Shown here in pieces: positions 8,582 to 17,494 of a DNA stretch of 64,000 bases. The position numbers and the translations under genes are program-made. The DNA comes from Sulfitobacter sp. OXR-159 (GTDB taxonomy: Bacteria > Pseudomonadota > Alphaproteobacteria > Rhodobacterales > Rhodobacteraceae): positions 1,249,001-1,313,000 of the forward strand of contig NZ_CP139707.1 in assembly GCF_034377145.1 (NCBI RefSeq), in the 5' to 3' direction. The notes under the pieces were generated by a model. That model made no database searches. It had not been told where the DNA came from and saw nothing but the letters and a program-made list of their open reading frames with translations. Within the stretch, counting starts at the first letter, position 1. Each line of letters opens with the position of its first letter.

Positions 8582-9244
8582 CTAGGGGTGGTAGTCAGCC
8601 AGCGTTTTGCCCGGCTCGTCGACGAACAGCTCTGGCAAGGCCTCGGCGCTCTCGATCTGATCGATCGCGTAGGTAGCAAATCCCTTTTCATCTTCGCACC
8701 AGGCGGTCAGCATCCAAAACCGCCCCCAATTCTCAACCTTCAGTGGCCGTAGCACGCGGGTCTCTTTCCCCGCGACCCCGATCCGCAGCTTCTGACGCGC
8801 CAGCACGGCGGCGCGCAGCACCGGCAGATGGGCAAAAACCCGTGTGGCATTGCCCTGTGCCGCCAGCGCCTGCGACCAAGCGGCCCCCTCTACGATGGTC
8901 TCGGTCGGCAAAACTGCGTCGAACTTGGCGGCCAATGTTTCTGCCGCGCCCTGCAAGGCGGGGTCTCCAACCTCTGCCGCAACGGCAAGGCCGAGGTTCA
9001 GCGCCTCCAATTCAGACGGGGTTAGGGTCAGCGGGGGCAGGGTGATCGCCGGGGTGATCCGATAGCCTTCGCCCCGCGTCCCGACGATGGACAGGCCCGC
9101 CGCGCTGAGCTTGCCCATATCGCGGTAGATCGTGCGAGGGGAGACGCCAAGCCGCCGGGCCAAATCCTCGGCCCGGTGCAGCCGCCCATCCCGCAGCCTG
9201 TCGATCAACCGCACGAGCCGATCTTCGGTTTTCGTTGACACCAT
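8582..9244 (-). CDS. HTH-WYL (YafY-type) transcriptional regulator
   Basis: 220-residue DNA-binding regulator. The N-terminus is a DeoR-like winged helix (RLIDRLRDGRLHRAEDLARRLGVSPRTIYRDMGKL, residues 11-45), then comes a WYL-like ligand domain (about 130-220), where the WENWGRFWMLTAWCEDEKG segment is typical. WYL regulators usually respond to small ligands or nucleic acid; the ligand here is unknown. AGGAGG lies 5-10 bases upstream of the ATG. The intergenic region to tatA carries a TGACA-N6-TGTCA dyad, a possible operator for autoregulation (inference). Confidence 0.88.
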   Translation of the reverse strand: MVSTKTEDRLVRLIDRLRDGRLHRAEDLARRLGVSPRTIYRDMGKLSAAGLSIVGTRGEGYRITPAITLPPLTLTPSELEALNLGLAVAAEVGDPALQGAAETLAAKFDAVLPTETIVEGAAWSQALAAQGNATRVFAHLPVLRAAVLARQKLRIGVAGKETRVLRPLKVENWGRFWMLTAWCEDEKGFATYAIDQIESAEALPELFVDEPGKTLADYHP

Positions 9245-9262
9245 GACACCTCCTCACGCTCC

Positions 9263-9278
9263 TGACAAAAACATGTCA
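9263..9278. promoter_or_regulatory. TGACA-N6-TGTCA dyad, possible WYL operator
   Basis: A perfect 5-bp inverted repeat, TGACA and TGTCA separated by 6 bases, sits 19 bases upstream of the WYL regulator gene. It is a plausible operator for that regulator or for the divergent tat genes; the assignment is inference. Confidence 0.4.
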
Positions 9279-9427
9279 TAAGGGGAATTGCACGCCCGAA
9301 AATCGGCAGTCCTTCGCCCGCAGCACCGCCCATCCGCCGCTTTGCCCCTTCATGGTCCTGCCGCCGCCCGCTATCACAGGCAGGACGGCGCTGCATGACT
9401 TGCGCCAAACATGATGGGAGAACAGAC

Positions 9428-9697
9428 ATGTTGAACAATATCGGACTGCCGGGCCTGCTGCTGATCGCGGTTGTCGTGCTGGTGCTTTTCGGCCGCGGCA
9501 AGATTTCCTCGCTTATGGGTGAAGTTGGCAAAGGCATCACCAGCTTCAAAAAGGGCATCAGCGAAGGCGAAGAAGAGACCAAGCGCAGCGACGACATCAA
9601 ACATGTCGACGAAGTGCACCATGCCGACCTGCCCGAGCATGCCGATCAAGGCACGCATCCCAAGACCGACCTGAAGGCCGACAAGGACCGGGTGTAA
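9428..9697 (+). CDS. tatA: Twin-arginine translocase subunit TatA
   Basis: 89-residue pore-forming subunit of the Tat protein exporter in the inner membrane. One N-terminal transmembrane segment ([17 protein letters not shown]) is followed by the family motif FGRGKIS and an amphipathic helix ([14 protein letters not shown]), then a His- and acid-rich tail. GGGAG lies 5-10 bases before the ATG. It heads the tatABC operon, with tatB 4 bp downstream. Confidence 0.95.
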   Translation: MLNNIGLPGLLLIAVVVLVLFGRGKISSLMGEVGKGITSFKKGISEGEEETKRSDDIKHVDEVHHADLPEHADQGTHPKTDLKADKDRV

Positions 9698-9701
9698 CCC
9701 G

Positions 9702-10382
9702 ATGTTCGATCTGGGTTGGACAGAACTTTTAGTCATCGGCGTGGTGGCCCTGATCGTGGTCGGCCCCAAGGATCTGCCCGTGCTGTTTCGGCGCGTCGGG
9801 CAATTCGTGGGCAAGGCCAAGGGCATGGCGCGTGAATTCAGTCAGGCCATGAATGACGCCGCCGACGAAAGCGGTATGCGCGAGATGTCGTCGTCGCTGA
9901 ACAAGTCGCTGAAAACCGCGACCAACCCGCTGGGCAGCGCCATGGATGAGGTGAAGGACGCGACCCGCTCACTGACCAACTTTGACCCCGAGAGCGAGAC
10001 CGGCAAATTGGCGGCGCAAAAGGCCGAGGATGTGAAGAAGATCCAAGCCAGCACCGCCCGCGCCGCAGCCGAGCGCAAGCAACGCGAAGCGGCAGAAGCC
10101 ATGTCTCAGGCCGAGGCGGCAGAGGCGAAGTTGTCTGACGCGACCCCGGCCCGGGACGAAGCTGCGAAAGCTGCACCGGCACGGCCCGTGATCGAGAAAG
10201 ACGCGGCACCAGCCAAGGCGGCGCCTGCTAAAGCGGCCTCGACCAAAGCGGCGCCGGTCAAAACAGCGGCCAAAGCACCGGCCAAAGCAGCGCCGAAAAA
10301 GCCTGCTGCCAAGAAACCCGCTGCGAAAAAGCCTGCCGCCAAAAAGCCAGCGGCAGCCAAACCCGCTGCGAAAAAAGAGTAA
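9702..10382 (+). CDS. tatB: Twin-arginine translocase subunit TatB
   Basis: Substrate-receptor partner of TatC, 226 residues. The N-terminus is a typical Tat[23 protein letters not shown] with the GP hinge, then an amphipathic helix ([20 protein letters not shown]). The C-terminal 65 residues are a repetitive Ala/Lys/Pro tail with units such as KKPAAKK and KAAPAKAA, resembling histone H1-like tails; this part is long relative to E. coli TatB. The tail may vary by repeat expansion. tatC follows 5 bp downstream. Confidence 0.95.
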   Translation: MFDLGWTELLVIGVVALIVVGPKDLPVLFRRVGQFVGKAKGMAREFSQAMNDAADESGMREMSSSLNKSLKTATNPLGSAMDEVKDATRSLTNFDPESETGKLAAQKAEDVKKIQASTARAAAERKQREAAEAMSQAEAAEAKLSDATPARDEAAKAAPARPVIEKDAAPAKAAPAKAASTKAAPVKTAAKAPAKAAPKKPAAKKPAAKKPAAKKPAAAKPAAKKE

Positions 10383-10387
10383 GTTAA

Positions 10388-11245
10388 ATGAGCGCCTCCG
10401 ACGACTATGAGATCGACGATAGCTCGGCCCCGTTGATCGAACATCTGGCCGAACTGCGCACGCGGCTCATCCATTCGGTCATCGCCTTCATCATCGGTAT
10501 GGTGATCTGTTTTACCGTCTGGAACCCGATCTTTAACTTCCTGACCGAACCGCTGTGCTCGGCCATGGCGGAACGGGGCCAAGAGGATTGCGGGCTGATC
10601 CTGATCAAACTGCAAGAAGGTTTCTTTGTCGCGATCTCGATCTCGCTCTTGGGTGGTCTGGTGCTGGGCTTTCCCTTCATCAGCTACCAGCTGTGGCGTT
10701 TCGTGGCACCGGGTCTCTACAAGAACGAAAAGGGCGCTTTTCTGCCCTTCTTGATCTCCTCGCCGGTGATGTTCTTCCTTGGTGCGGCCTTTGCCTTTTA
10801 CGTCGTCACGCCGCTGGCCTTCGATTTCTTCCTTGGGTTCCAGCAGGCGGGCACGCTCGTCGGTGAGGGGCCAGAGGGTGAGAACGGCATCGCGGCCATC
10901 GCATTCCAAGGCTCGGCGCAGGAATACCTCTCGCTTACGATCAAGTTCATCGTGGCCTTTGGCCTGTGCTTCCAGCTTCCCGTGCTGCTGACCCTGATGG
11001 GCAAGGCAGGGCTGGTCAGTTCCGAAGGTCTGGGCAACGTGCGCAAATATGCCGTGGTGGCGATCCTAGTGCTGGCAGCCCTTGTCACGCCGCCAGATGT
11101 GATCACGCAGGTGATCTTGTTTGTTGTGGTCTATGGCCTTTATGAAATCTCGATCTTCCTCGTGCGCCGGGTGGAGAAAAAGCGCGACGAGAAGCTGCGC
11201 GAAGAGGGCTACTTTGACGACGAAGACGAGGAAGACCTGCTGTGA
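10388..11245 (+). CDS. tatC: Twin-arginine translocase subunit TatC
   Basis: 285-residue six-helix membrane protein that binds the twin-arginine signal peptide. It starts with the TatC motif [15 protein letters not shown] and contains the segments [15 protein letters not shown] and the [22 protein letters not shown] region. The C-terminus is unusually acidic ([14 protein letters not shown]). The stop TGA overlaps the GTG start of the DUF815 gene, so the four genes are probably one operon. Confidence 0.97.
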   Translation: MSASDDYEIDDSSAPLIEHLAELRTRLIHSVIAFIIGMVICFTVWNPIFNFLTEPLCSAMAERGQEDCGLILIKLQEGFFVAISISLLGGLVLGFPFISYQLWRFVAPGLYKNEKGAFLPFLISSPVMFFLGAAFAFYVVTPLAFDFFLGFQQAGTLVGEGPEGENGIAAIAFQGSAQEYLSLTIKFIVAFGLCFQLPVLLTLMGKAGLVSSEGLGNVRKYAVVAILVLAALVTPPDVITQVILFVVVYGLYEISIFLVRRVEKKRDEKLREEGYFDDEDEEDLL

Positions 11246-12090
11246 TCGACGATCCGATGGACCGTATTGCGGCGGCGCTGGAGCGCATGTCTCCGGCGCC
11301 GCTGTCCGCCCCCAACTTTGACGCGGCGACGGCGTTTGTTTGGCACACCGATCCTGACCGACTGGTGCCGGTGCCGCAGGTGGCGCGGATTGACCTGTCA
11401 CTGTTGATTGGCGTCGACCGGGCGCGGGATACCCTTCTGGCCAACACCCGGCAATTCGCGGCAGGTTTGCCTGCGAACAACGCGCTGCTCTGGGGTGCGC
11501 GTGGCATGGGGAAATCCAGTCTTGTCAAAGCGATACACGCAGATGTTCAGGCATCACATGAAGTGTTGCGCATCGTGGAACTGCAGCGCGAAGACCTGCC
11601 CTCGGTCGGGCGGCTACTGACCCTGCTGCGCGGGGCGTCGCAGCGGTTTATCCTGTTTTGCGATGACCTCAGTTTCGGCCATGACGACGCGCATTACAAG
11701 TCGCTGAAGGCGGTACTGGATGGCGGCATTGAGGGGCGGCCCGATAACGTGGTGCTCTACGCCACCTCGAACCGCCGTCATCTGATGCCGCGCGACATGA
11801 TCGAAAATGAGCGGGGCAGTGCGATCAACCCTTCGGAGGCGGTCGAAGAAAAGGTCTCTCTCTCCGACCGTTTTGGGCTTTGGCTTGGGTTCCATCCCTG
11901 CGATCAAGACCAATATTTGGCGATGATCCGCGGCTATTGCGATGCCTTCGGCGTAGAGATCGACGACAACACCCTGCGCGCAGAGGCTGTCGAATGGCAG
12001 GCCACTCGCGGGGCGCGGTCGGGCCGGGTGGCATGGCAGTATTTCGTGGATTTGGCTGGCCGAAAGGGCGTTCCCGTTTCGGGAGGGTGA
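11242..12090 (+). CDS. DUF815 AAA+ ATPase
   Basis: 282-residue AAA+ ATPase of the DUF815 family. Walker A is GARGMGKSS (residues 85-93) and Walker B is [10 protein letters not shown] (about 136-145), followed by a sensor-1 Asn in [12 protein letters not shown]815 proteins are widespread in alphaproteobacteria next to the tat genes; their partner is not known. The GTG start overlaps the tatC stop; an alternative ATG is at 11257. The 3' end runs into a strong terminator. Confidence 0.85.
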   Translation: MIDDPMDRIAAALERMSPAPLSAPNFDAATAFVWHTDPDRLVPVPQVARIDLSLLIGVDRARDTLLANTRQFAAGLPANNALLWGARGMGKSSLVKAIHADVQASHEVLRIVELQREDLPSVGRLLTLLRGASQRFILFCDDLSFGHDDAHYKSLKAVLDGGIEGRPDNVVLYATSNRRHLMPRDMIENERGSAINPSEAVEEKVSLSDRFGLWLGFHPCDQDQYLAMIRGYCDAFGVEIDDNTLRAEAVEWQATRGARSGRVAWQYFVDLAGRKGVPVSGG

Positions 12091-12116
12091 CCGCGCCTGT
12101 CTGGTCTTCAGCAAAG

Positions 12117-12145
12117 AGGCCCGCAAGTTCTGCGGGCCTTTTTTT
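12117..12145 (+). terminator. Intrinsic terminator after the tat operon
   Basis: Stem AGGCCCGCA / TGCGGGCCT with a 5-base loop, immediately followed by seven T's. It ends the tatABC-DUF815 transcript. Confidence 0.85.
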
Positions 12146-12151
12146 GTTTGA

Positions 12152-13408
12152 TTACTGGATGTAGGGCGTCGGATCGACGCTCTCAAAGCCCTTGCGGACC
12201 TCGAAATGCACATGCGATTCCGATCCGCCGCGCAGTTTGGCGATCTGCTGGCCCCGGCTGACGGTATCGCCCTTGGCGACATTCACGCCGTCCACATTGG
12301 CATAGACCGTGAGCAGGTTGTCCGGGTGGCGCACCACGACAATCGGGATGCCCTCGGCGCTTTTGGTGATCGCGGCCACGGTGCCTCCTTCGGCGGCCTT
12401 CACCGGCCCGCCGGGGTTGCCCTTGATGTTGATGCCCTCGTTCTTGCCCTTGGAATAGGCGCGGATGATGGAGCCTTGAACCGGCGGCGTCATCTTTGTC
12501 GTTTTTGCTGGGGCGGTGGGCTTGCCGACATCGGCCACAGGCTCTTTCGGCTCGACTTTGGGAGGCAATGGTTTGGCCGTCTCATCCTGCGGCAGCGGTT
12601 TGGCCGCCGAGGGGGGCGTCGGCGTGGGGCTGCCCGCGCCGGGCGCGCTGGTGACAGGTTGCACGGGGCGCGAGGCGGCGGCACTGGATGCGGTGTTGGT
12701 CGCCTGACGTGGGGGCGCTTGTTTCTCTACCGGGATCAGCAGGAATTGCCCCTCGCGGATCGCGAAATCGGGGCCGAGGCCGTTCCACTCCGCCAGCGCT
12801 TTGACCGGCACGTTATAGAGGCGCGCAACGGTATAGGCGGTCTCGCCACGCTCGACCCGGTGGCGCACCGGCTCTTTCGCCGATTGCGGCGCGCTAGGCT
12901 GAGGCGCTGTGGGCTGCGGCGCGGTGGTGCCGGTGCTTGCAGGGGGCAGGCTTTGGGTTTGCACGCTTGGGGTCGCCGGGGCGCGGTCGATGGCGCTGCC
13001 CGCAAGGGTGGTGATATCGACGGCGCCATTGGTGCCGGGGGCAGGTTCGGCGACCCGTCGGGGCAGGGCGATGATCTCTCCTTGGCGAAGCGGGACGCCC
13101 GGATCAATGCCGTTGTAGCGTGCGAGTTCGCCGCTGTCGGCCCCCACACGCGCGGCCACGTCTTTCAGCGTATCGCCACGGCGGGCGACGGCGACTTGAT
13201 AATTGGGGTAAGCGATCACGCCCCGGGCGTCGGGCTTGGGGCGGTCCGCCAAGGGGCCGCGTGCCGCTTCGGCGGTGGAAAACCCATCGCCAAAGGTGCT
13301 GCGCATATCGTAATCCAGTGGCTGATTTTCGCAACCTGCCAGCAGTATCGCACTGGTCCCGGCCATTAGGGTCAGCCGCATGGGGCGGCGCAAGCGTGTT
13401 TGGCGCAT
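12152..13408 (-). CDS. NlpD-like LysM/M23 lipoprotein
   Basis: 418-residue envelope protein. It has a lipoprotein signal with lipobox LLAGC (about residue 26), then two LysM repeats (YQVAVARRGDTLKDV near residue 70; VRHRVERGETAYTVARLYN about 190) that bind peptidoglycan. A proline-rich linker and a C-terminal M23 (LytM) domain follow. The M23 metal ligands look degenerate: the usual first His and Asp are replaced (GINIKG) and only a HVHFEV motif remains, so it is probably an activator of amidases like NlpD/EnvC, not an enzyme (inference). Start ATG 13408 with GAGGA upstream; a TTG at 13414 is an alternative. Confidence 0.88.
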   Translation of the reverse strand: MRQTRLRRPMRLTLMAGTSAILLAGCENQPLDYDMRSTFGDGFSTAEAARGPLADRPKPDARGVIAYPNYQVAVARRGDTLKDVAARVGADSGELARYNGIDPGVPLRQGEIIALPRRVAEPAPGTNGAVDITTLAGSAIDRAPATPSVQTQSLPPASTGTTAPQPTAPQPSAPQSAKEPVRHRVERGETAYTVARLYNVPVKALAEWNGLGPDFAIREGQFLLIPVEKQAPPRQATNTASSAAASRPVQPVTSAPGAGSPTPTPPSAAKPLPQDETAKPLPPKVEPKEPVADVGKPTAPAKTTKMTPPVQGSIIRAYSKGKNEGINIKGNPGGPVKAAEGGTVAAITKSAEGIPIVVVRHPDNLLTVYANVDGVNVAKGDTVSRGQQIAKLRGGSESHVHFEVRKGFESVDPTPYIQ

Positions 13409-13468
13409 CTGCAAGTCCTCATCTTCGCCCCAGACGGTAAGGGGCGTTGTCCGTGTCTCTCTAACCTA

Positions 13469-14125
13469 TTAGCCGTCCTTGCCCAAGCCTTCCAGCAGGG
13501 GGACAAAACGCACGGCGCGCAATTCGTCGTATTCCAGCCCATCAGCGGTCTTTCGCACGCGGATGAGGTGTTGGACGGTGTCGGATTGGCCGACGGGCAA
13601 CACCATGATGCCGCCTTCCTTGAGCTGGGCCAGCAGGGGGCCGGGCGGGTCTTCGGCGGCGGCGGTCACGATGATCCGGTCAAAGGGTGCTTGTTCGGCA
13701 AGGCCAAAGCTGCCGTCGGCGGTGATCGCGGTGATGTTGTTAAGATCCATCGCCTCAAACACGCCCCGCGCCTCTTGCACCAAGCGCCGGTGCCGGTCGA
13801 TCGTATAGACCCGCCGCGCGAGCTTGCTGAGGATCGCGGCCTGATAGCCCGAGCCGGTGCCGATTTCGAGCACCTTATCGCGCGAGGACACCTGCAAGGC
13901 TTGACTCATCAACCCCACCACAGAAGGCTGGCTAATGGTCTGACCGCAGGCGATGGGCAGGGGCATATCCTCATAGGCGCGGCTGGCAAAGAGGCCGCGA
14001 ATGAAAGGGCCGCGGTCGATCGCTTCCATCGCTGTCAGCACGCGCGCATCGGTCACGCCCTTGGAGCGCAGCGCATAGAGGAACTGCATTTTGCGTTCCG
14101 CCTCAGAGATCGGCTCTTCGTTCAT
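13469..14125 (-). CDS. pcm: Protein-L-isoaspartate O-methyltransferase
   Basis: 218-residue repair enzyme that methylates isoaspartyl residues with SAM. The SAM-binding motif [17 protein letters not shown] (about residues 85-101) is typical, and the isoaspartyl-binding element [27 protein letters not shown] precedes it. The ATG overlaps the stop of surE (ATGA), which fits the common surE-pcm pair in proteobacteria. NlpD-like gene follows, matching the surE-pcm-nlpD order of E. coli. Confidence 0.95.
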   Translation of the reverse strand: MNEEPISEAERKMQFLYALRSKGVTDARVLTAMEAIDRGPFIRGLFASRAYEDMPLPIACGQTISQPSVVGLMSQALQVSSRDKVLEIGTGSGYQAAILSKLARRVYTIDRHRRLVQEARGVFEAMDLNNITAITADGSFGLAEQAPFDRIIVTAAAEDPPGPLLAQLKEGGIMVLPVGQSDTVQHLIRVRKTADGLEYDELRAVRFVPLLEGLGKDG

Positions 14126-14907
14126 CCGTTGATGCCCGACAATGTTTCAAGCGCTGCGTGGTCGGTCAGGTCGCAGCGCATTGGCGTGACCGAGACATAG
14201 CCATCAAGGTTCACACAGGCGTCACTGCCGGGCGCTGTTTGCACGCGCTGATCGCCACCCTTGATCCACAAAAAGCGGCGGCCCGAGGGCGACAGATGCG
14301 CTTCGGTGGAAAACCCGGTGCCGGGGCGACGGCCCTGAGGGGCCAGCCGGATGCCGCGCACATCGGCGCCCGCGACGGGGGGGAAGTTTACGTTATAAAA
14401 CAGGCCGTAGGCGGCATCTTCGCTGGGGCTATGCTCCAGAATGCGGCGACAGGTCTCGACGCCATGCTGGGCTGCGGCCTCAAACGGATCAGCCAGATCG
14501 CGGTTGGCGGGGCCGTAGTATTGCGACAGGGCGATGGCGGGCAGACCCTGCAAGGCCGCCTCGATCGCGCCGCCGAGCGTGCCGGAATAAAGCGCGTTCT
14601 CAGCCGCGTTGTTGCCCCGGTTCACGCCCGAAAGCACCAGATCGGGTGGCGCGGCGGTCATCGTGTCGTGGATCGCGGCAAGAACGCAGTCAGCGGGAGA
14701 GCCTTCGGTGGCAAAGACGCGGTCGTCCAATTGCGAAATCATCATCGGTTTGGTGTAGCTGATGCAATGGCCGACGCCGGATTGCTCAAACGCGGGTGCG
14801 ACGGTCCAGACCTCGCCCTTGGGCCCGGCCAATTCCTCGGCAATGGCGCGCAGCACGGCCAGACCGGGCGCGTTGATGCCGTCATCGTTTGTAATCAAAA
14901 TACGCAT
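14122..14907 (-). CDS. surE: 5'/3'-nucleotidase SurE
   Basis: 261-residue metal-dependent nucleotidase active on nucleoside monophosphates and polyphosphate. The start [16 protein letters not shown] carries the conserved NDDG metal-binding motif, followed by the Ser and Asn of SGVNRGNN (about residues 94-101). It heads the surE-pcm-nlpD run. No ribosome-binding anomaly. Confidence 0.96.
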   Translation of the reverse strand: MRILITNDDGINAPGLAVLRAIAEELAGPKGEVWTVAPAFEQSGVGHCISYTKPMMISQLDDRVFATEGSPADCVLAAIHDTMTAAPPDLVLSGVNRGNNAAENALYSGTLGGAIEAALQGLPAIALSQYYGPANRDLADPFEAAAQHGVETCRRILEHSPSEDAAYGLFYNVNFPPVAGADVRGIRLAPQGRRPGTGFSTEAHLSPSGRRFLWIKGGDQRVQTAPGSDACVNLDGYVSVTPMRCDLTDHAALETLSGING

Positions 14908-14979
14908 GAAAGGCCCCTTTTTGCCTTGATAGGCGAGGGGCGGACCGGCGGCAAGCGCAGCGCGCCGGTGCCGCGCGGT

Positions 14980-15633
14980 TCACAAGGCGGAGTTTTCCGA
15001 CAGTTGCGCCAATACCGCAGCGGCCTGCGTGGCGGTGTCACTGAGCGCTGCGCGGTCTTCACCGGGAAAGAAACGCGCGCGGGTGGCAGTGGGCATCGGG
15101 TCGGGGGTGAGGATATGCACGCGCGGGCCGATCTGCGCGGTTTCAACCTGCCAAGAGGTCGCCAGCGCGATCTGCGCGGCCTTGGTCGACCCGTAGCTGC
15201 CGAAGAATTTCGTGCCAGCACGCGGATCATCAAAAAAGACCGCCGTCCCCTCTGCCCCCAAAAGCGGGGAGACAAAGGTGATCAGCCGCGCCGTGGCGGT
15301 GACATTGCCCGCGATGGATTTCTCCATATCCTTGGCGTCAATGTGATCGGTGGGCGTTAGTGGGGCTGCGTGCACGGCGCAGTGCAGCCAGAGGTCAAGC
15401 CCGCCCCAACGGTCGTGGATGCCCCGGCAAAGCACCGCCATCGCATCGGCGTTGGTGATGTCCATCGGGGCCAGTGTGGCGCTGCCACCCTCGGCTTGGA
15501 TACGGTCATCTAGCTCTTCCAACGCGCCGGTCGTGCGACCGACGGCGATGATGTGGTGGGTGGGGGCCAAAGCCTCTGCCAGAGCGGCCCCAAGGCCGCG
15601 CGACGCGCCGGTGATTAATGCTGTCTTGCTCAT
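14980..15633 (-). CDS. SDR family NAD(P)-dependent oxidoreductase
   Basis: 217-residue short-chain dehydrogenase/reductase. The N-terminus has the TGASRGLG cofactor motif (residues 8-15) and the usual YGSTKAAQ active-site Tyr-Lys (about residues 145-152). The first catalytic Ser is in AVFFDD region and not clearly placed, so the catalytic set is incomplete to me. ATG 15633 begins MSKTALITG. It is upstream of surE on the same strand, 72 bp away. Substrate unknown. Confidence 0.85.
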   Translation of the reverse strand: MSKTALITGASRGLGAALAEALAPTHHIIAVGRTTGALEELDDRIQAEGGSATLAPMDITNADAMAVLCRGIHDRWGGLDLWLHCAVHAAPLTPTDHIDAKDMEKSIAGNVTATARLITFVSPLLGAEGTAVFFDDPRAGTKFFGSYGSTKAAQIALATSWQVETAQIGPRVHILTPDPMPTATRARFFPGEDRAALSDTATQAAAVLAQLSENSAL

Positions 15634-15698
15634 GCCCGCGATGTGCACTGCCCCGGGCGGCAGGTCAAGAGGCGAGGTGTCGCGCCTCCTTGAGCCGC

Positions 15699-15959
15699 TC
15701 AGCCCTGCGGCAGGCGCAGCACTTTGTTGCCGCGGCGGCTGGAAAGCACCAATGTGCCTTGCCCAATGGCCGCAACAACGCCGCCAGCGACTTGGTCGCC
15801 CACTTCAACGCGGGAGATTTTGCCGCCGCCTTCGCGGATCAGCGCGCCGGGCGTAGCGTCGCTGCCGAAAATACCAATCAGCGCTGTGCTGGACAGATCG
15901 GCCTTTTCAGTTGCCAGATCGGAGACTTTCTTTGGGGTCGGGGTCCCAGTGCTCGTCAT
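15699..15959 (-). CDS. Small GspC/PilP-like protein
   Basis: 86-residue protein. The C-terminal 60 residues (TALIGIFGSDATPGALIREGGGKISRVEVGD to VLSSRRGNKVLRLP) match the strand pattern of the HR domain seen in GspC and PilP. It starts without a signal or transmembrane helix, so it is an isolated soluble version. No pilus or type II secretion genes are near. AAAGG is about 8 bases upstream of the ATG. The role is unknown; PilP/GspC similarity is by pattern only. Confidence 0.6.
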   Translation of the reverse strand: MTSTGTPTPKKVSDLATEKADLSSTALIGIFGSDATPGALIREGGGKISRVEVGDQVAGGVVAAIGQGTLVLSSRRGNKVLRLPQG

Positions 15960-16148
15960 GATGTGCCTTTCGCCTGTGATTGCGTTTTGCGCGGCAGTCC
16001 CCCGCGCTCGCAAGGCGTCAGCTAACCCCTGCCGCAATGCAGCGGAAGGGGGCGTTTTGGGGATGCGCAGGGTTCTGCCAGAGGGTCGGCAAAGCAGCGC
16101 CGACGACTCACTTGTAACGCTGCGACCTTTCGTAAGGCTTAACCTGAG

Positions 16149-17000
16149 TTAGCCCACGAAGGCCTTTTCGACGACGAAATGCTGGGGGTCGGAATTGGCG
16201 CCCTCGGTGAGGCCAAAACCTTCGAGGATCTCCATGATATCCTTGTTGAAGCCCAAGCTGCCGCAGACCATGGCGCGGTCGTGGGCGGCGTTGATCTGAG
16301 GCACGCCGAGATCTTTGAACACCGTGCCATCCTGCAAAAGGTTCGTGATCCGGCCCATCTTGGGGCTCTCTTCGCGGGTGGTGGTCGGGTAATAGCGGAT
16401 CTTGGCGAGGTTTTCGGGGCCGATCAGCTCTTGCATCAGTTCGTCGGCCTTCAGCCCTTCGATCAACTGGCGGCCATATTCCAGTTCCGCCACATCGCGG
16501 CAGGTGTGGGTGACGATGACCTCATCGAATTTCTCATAGGTCTCAGGCTCGCGCAGCAGGCTGGCAAAGGGGGCAAAGCCCGTACCTGTGGCGAACATCC
16601 ACAACCGGTCGCCCGGCAGCAGCGCGTCATGCACCAGCGTGCCTACGGGTTTGGGCCGCAGGATGATCTGATCGCCGGGCTGGATGTGCTGCAGTTTCGA
16701 GGTCAGCGGGCCGTCCTGCACTTTGATCGAATAGAACTCCAGCTCATCGTCCCACGCGGGGGAGGCGATGGAATAGGCGCGCAGCAGGGGTTTTTGTTTG
16801 CCCGTCTCGGGGTGCGGATCGCCCATCAGGCCGATCATGACAAACTCGCCCGAGCGGAAGCGCAAGGACGCGGGCCGCGATACCCGGAACGAGAAAAGCT
16901 GATCCGTCCAGTGGGTGACAGAGGTCACGGTCTGGGCGTCGGGCAACGTCGGGACGGGCTTGGCGGCGGTTTGGTTCACTGTGCTCTGCTCGGTCATCAT
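16149..17000 (-). CDS. fpr: Ferredoxin--NADP reductase
   Basis: 283-residue FAD flavoprotein that transfers electrons between NADPH and ferredoxin. FAD binding is seen at RAYSIASPAWDDELEFYSI (about residues 82-100), NADP binding at MFATGTGFAPFASLLREPE, and the C-terminus ends EKAFVG, as in bacterial-type FPR from Rhodobacter. Located last in the sulfate-reduction run, 66 bp below the DUF934 gene; it could supply reductant to the sulfite reductase (inference). Two adjacent ATGs (17000 and 16997) are possible starts. Confidence 0.92.
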   Translation of the reverse strand: MMTEQSTVNQTAAKPVPTLPDAQTVTSVTHWTDQLFSFRVSRPASLRFRSGEFVMIGLMGDPHPETGKQKPLLRAYSIASPAWDDELEFYSIKVQDGPLTSKLQHIQPGDQIILRPKPVGTLVHDALLPGDRLWMFATGTGFAPFASLLREPETYEKFDEVIVTHTCRDVAELEYGRQLIEGLKADELMQELIGPENLAKIRYYPTTTREESPKMGRITNLLQDGTVFKDLGVPQINAAHDRAMVCGSLGFNKDIMEILEGFGLTEGANSDPQHFVVEKAFVG

Positions 17001-17065
17001 GGTTTCCGCAAATCGGTTTGCGGCCTCTACTTATGGCAAGGAAGGGGGGAGGGCAATGAAGCGGC

Positions 17066-17494
17066 CTATTTGGCCGCCGCTGCCTGTGGGGAGGCTCCGC
17101 GAAGGCGGGACTGATAGTCATGGGCCTGCCAATCGGCGCGGGCCAGCCATTGGTCCTCAGGTTGACGCGCGGCCAGATCATCGTCGATCTCAACCTCATC
17201 AAAACCCGCGCGGCGGGCCATGGCGTATTGATCGGCCAGCACATGCCCGCGGGCGCGCAGACGGCCCGTGTAGCCGCGGAGGCGCAAAACGCGCGCGATG
17301 GTAAAACCGCGCCCATCCGCGAAAGAGGGGAAGTCGACGCGGATCATCTCAAGCGCCGGGGTCAGCGTGAGGGCATGTGCATCGGCGTCAGAGGCCAGAT
17401 CGACGGCGCGGCAATCGTTCGCGGCGCCATCTTCGCAATAGCCTTGGGTCCAGTCGTCGGCGGTGAAACCTGTGTCGGTGACGAGTACGCTCAT
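17066..17494 (-). CDS. DUF934 family protein
   Basis: 142-residue protein of the DUF934 family, regularly encoded with cysH and the sulfite reductase in alphaproteobacteria. The core FADGRGFTIARVLRLRGYTGRLRARG (about residues 56-80) is the family hallmark. AGGAG is 8 bases before the ATG, and the ATG overlaps the cysH stop (ATGA). Its biochemical role is unknown; context suggests a part in sulfite or APS reduction. Confidence 0.85.
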   Translation of the reverse strand: MSVLVTDTGFTADDWTQGYCEDGAANDCRAVDLASDADAHALTLTPALEMIRVDFPSFADGRGFTIARVLRLRGYTGRLRARGHVLADQYAMARRAGFDEVEIDDDLAARQPEDQWLARADWQAHDYQSRLRGASPQAAAAK

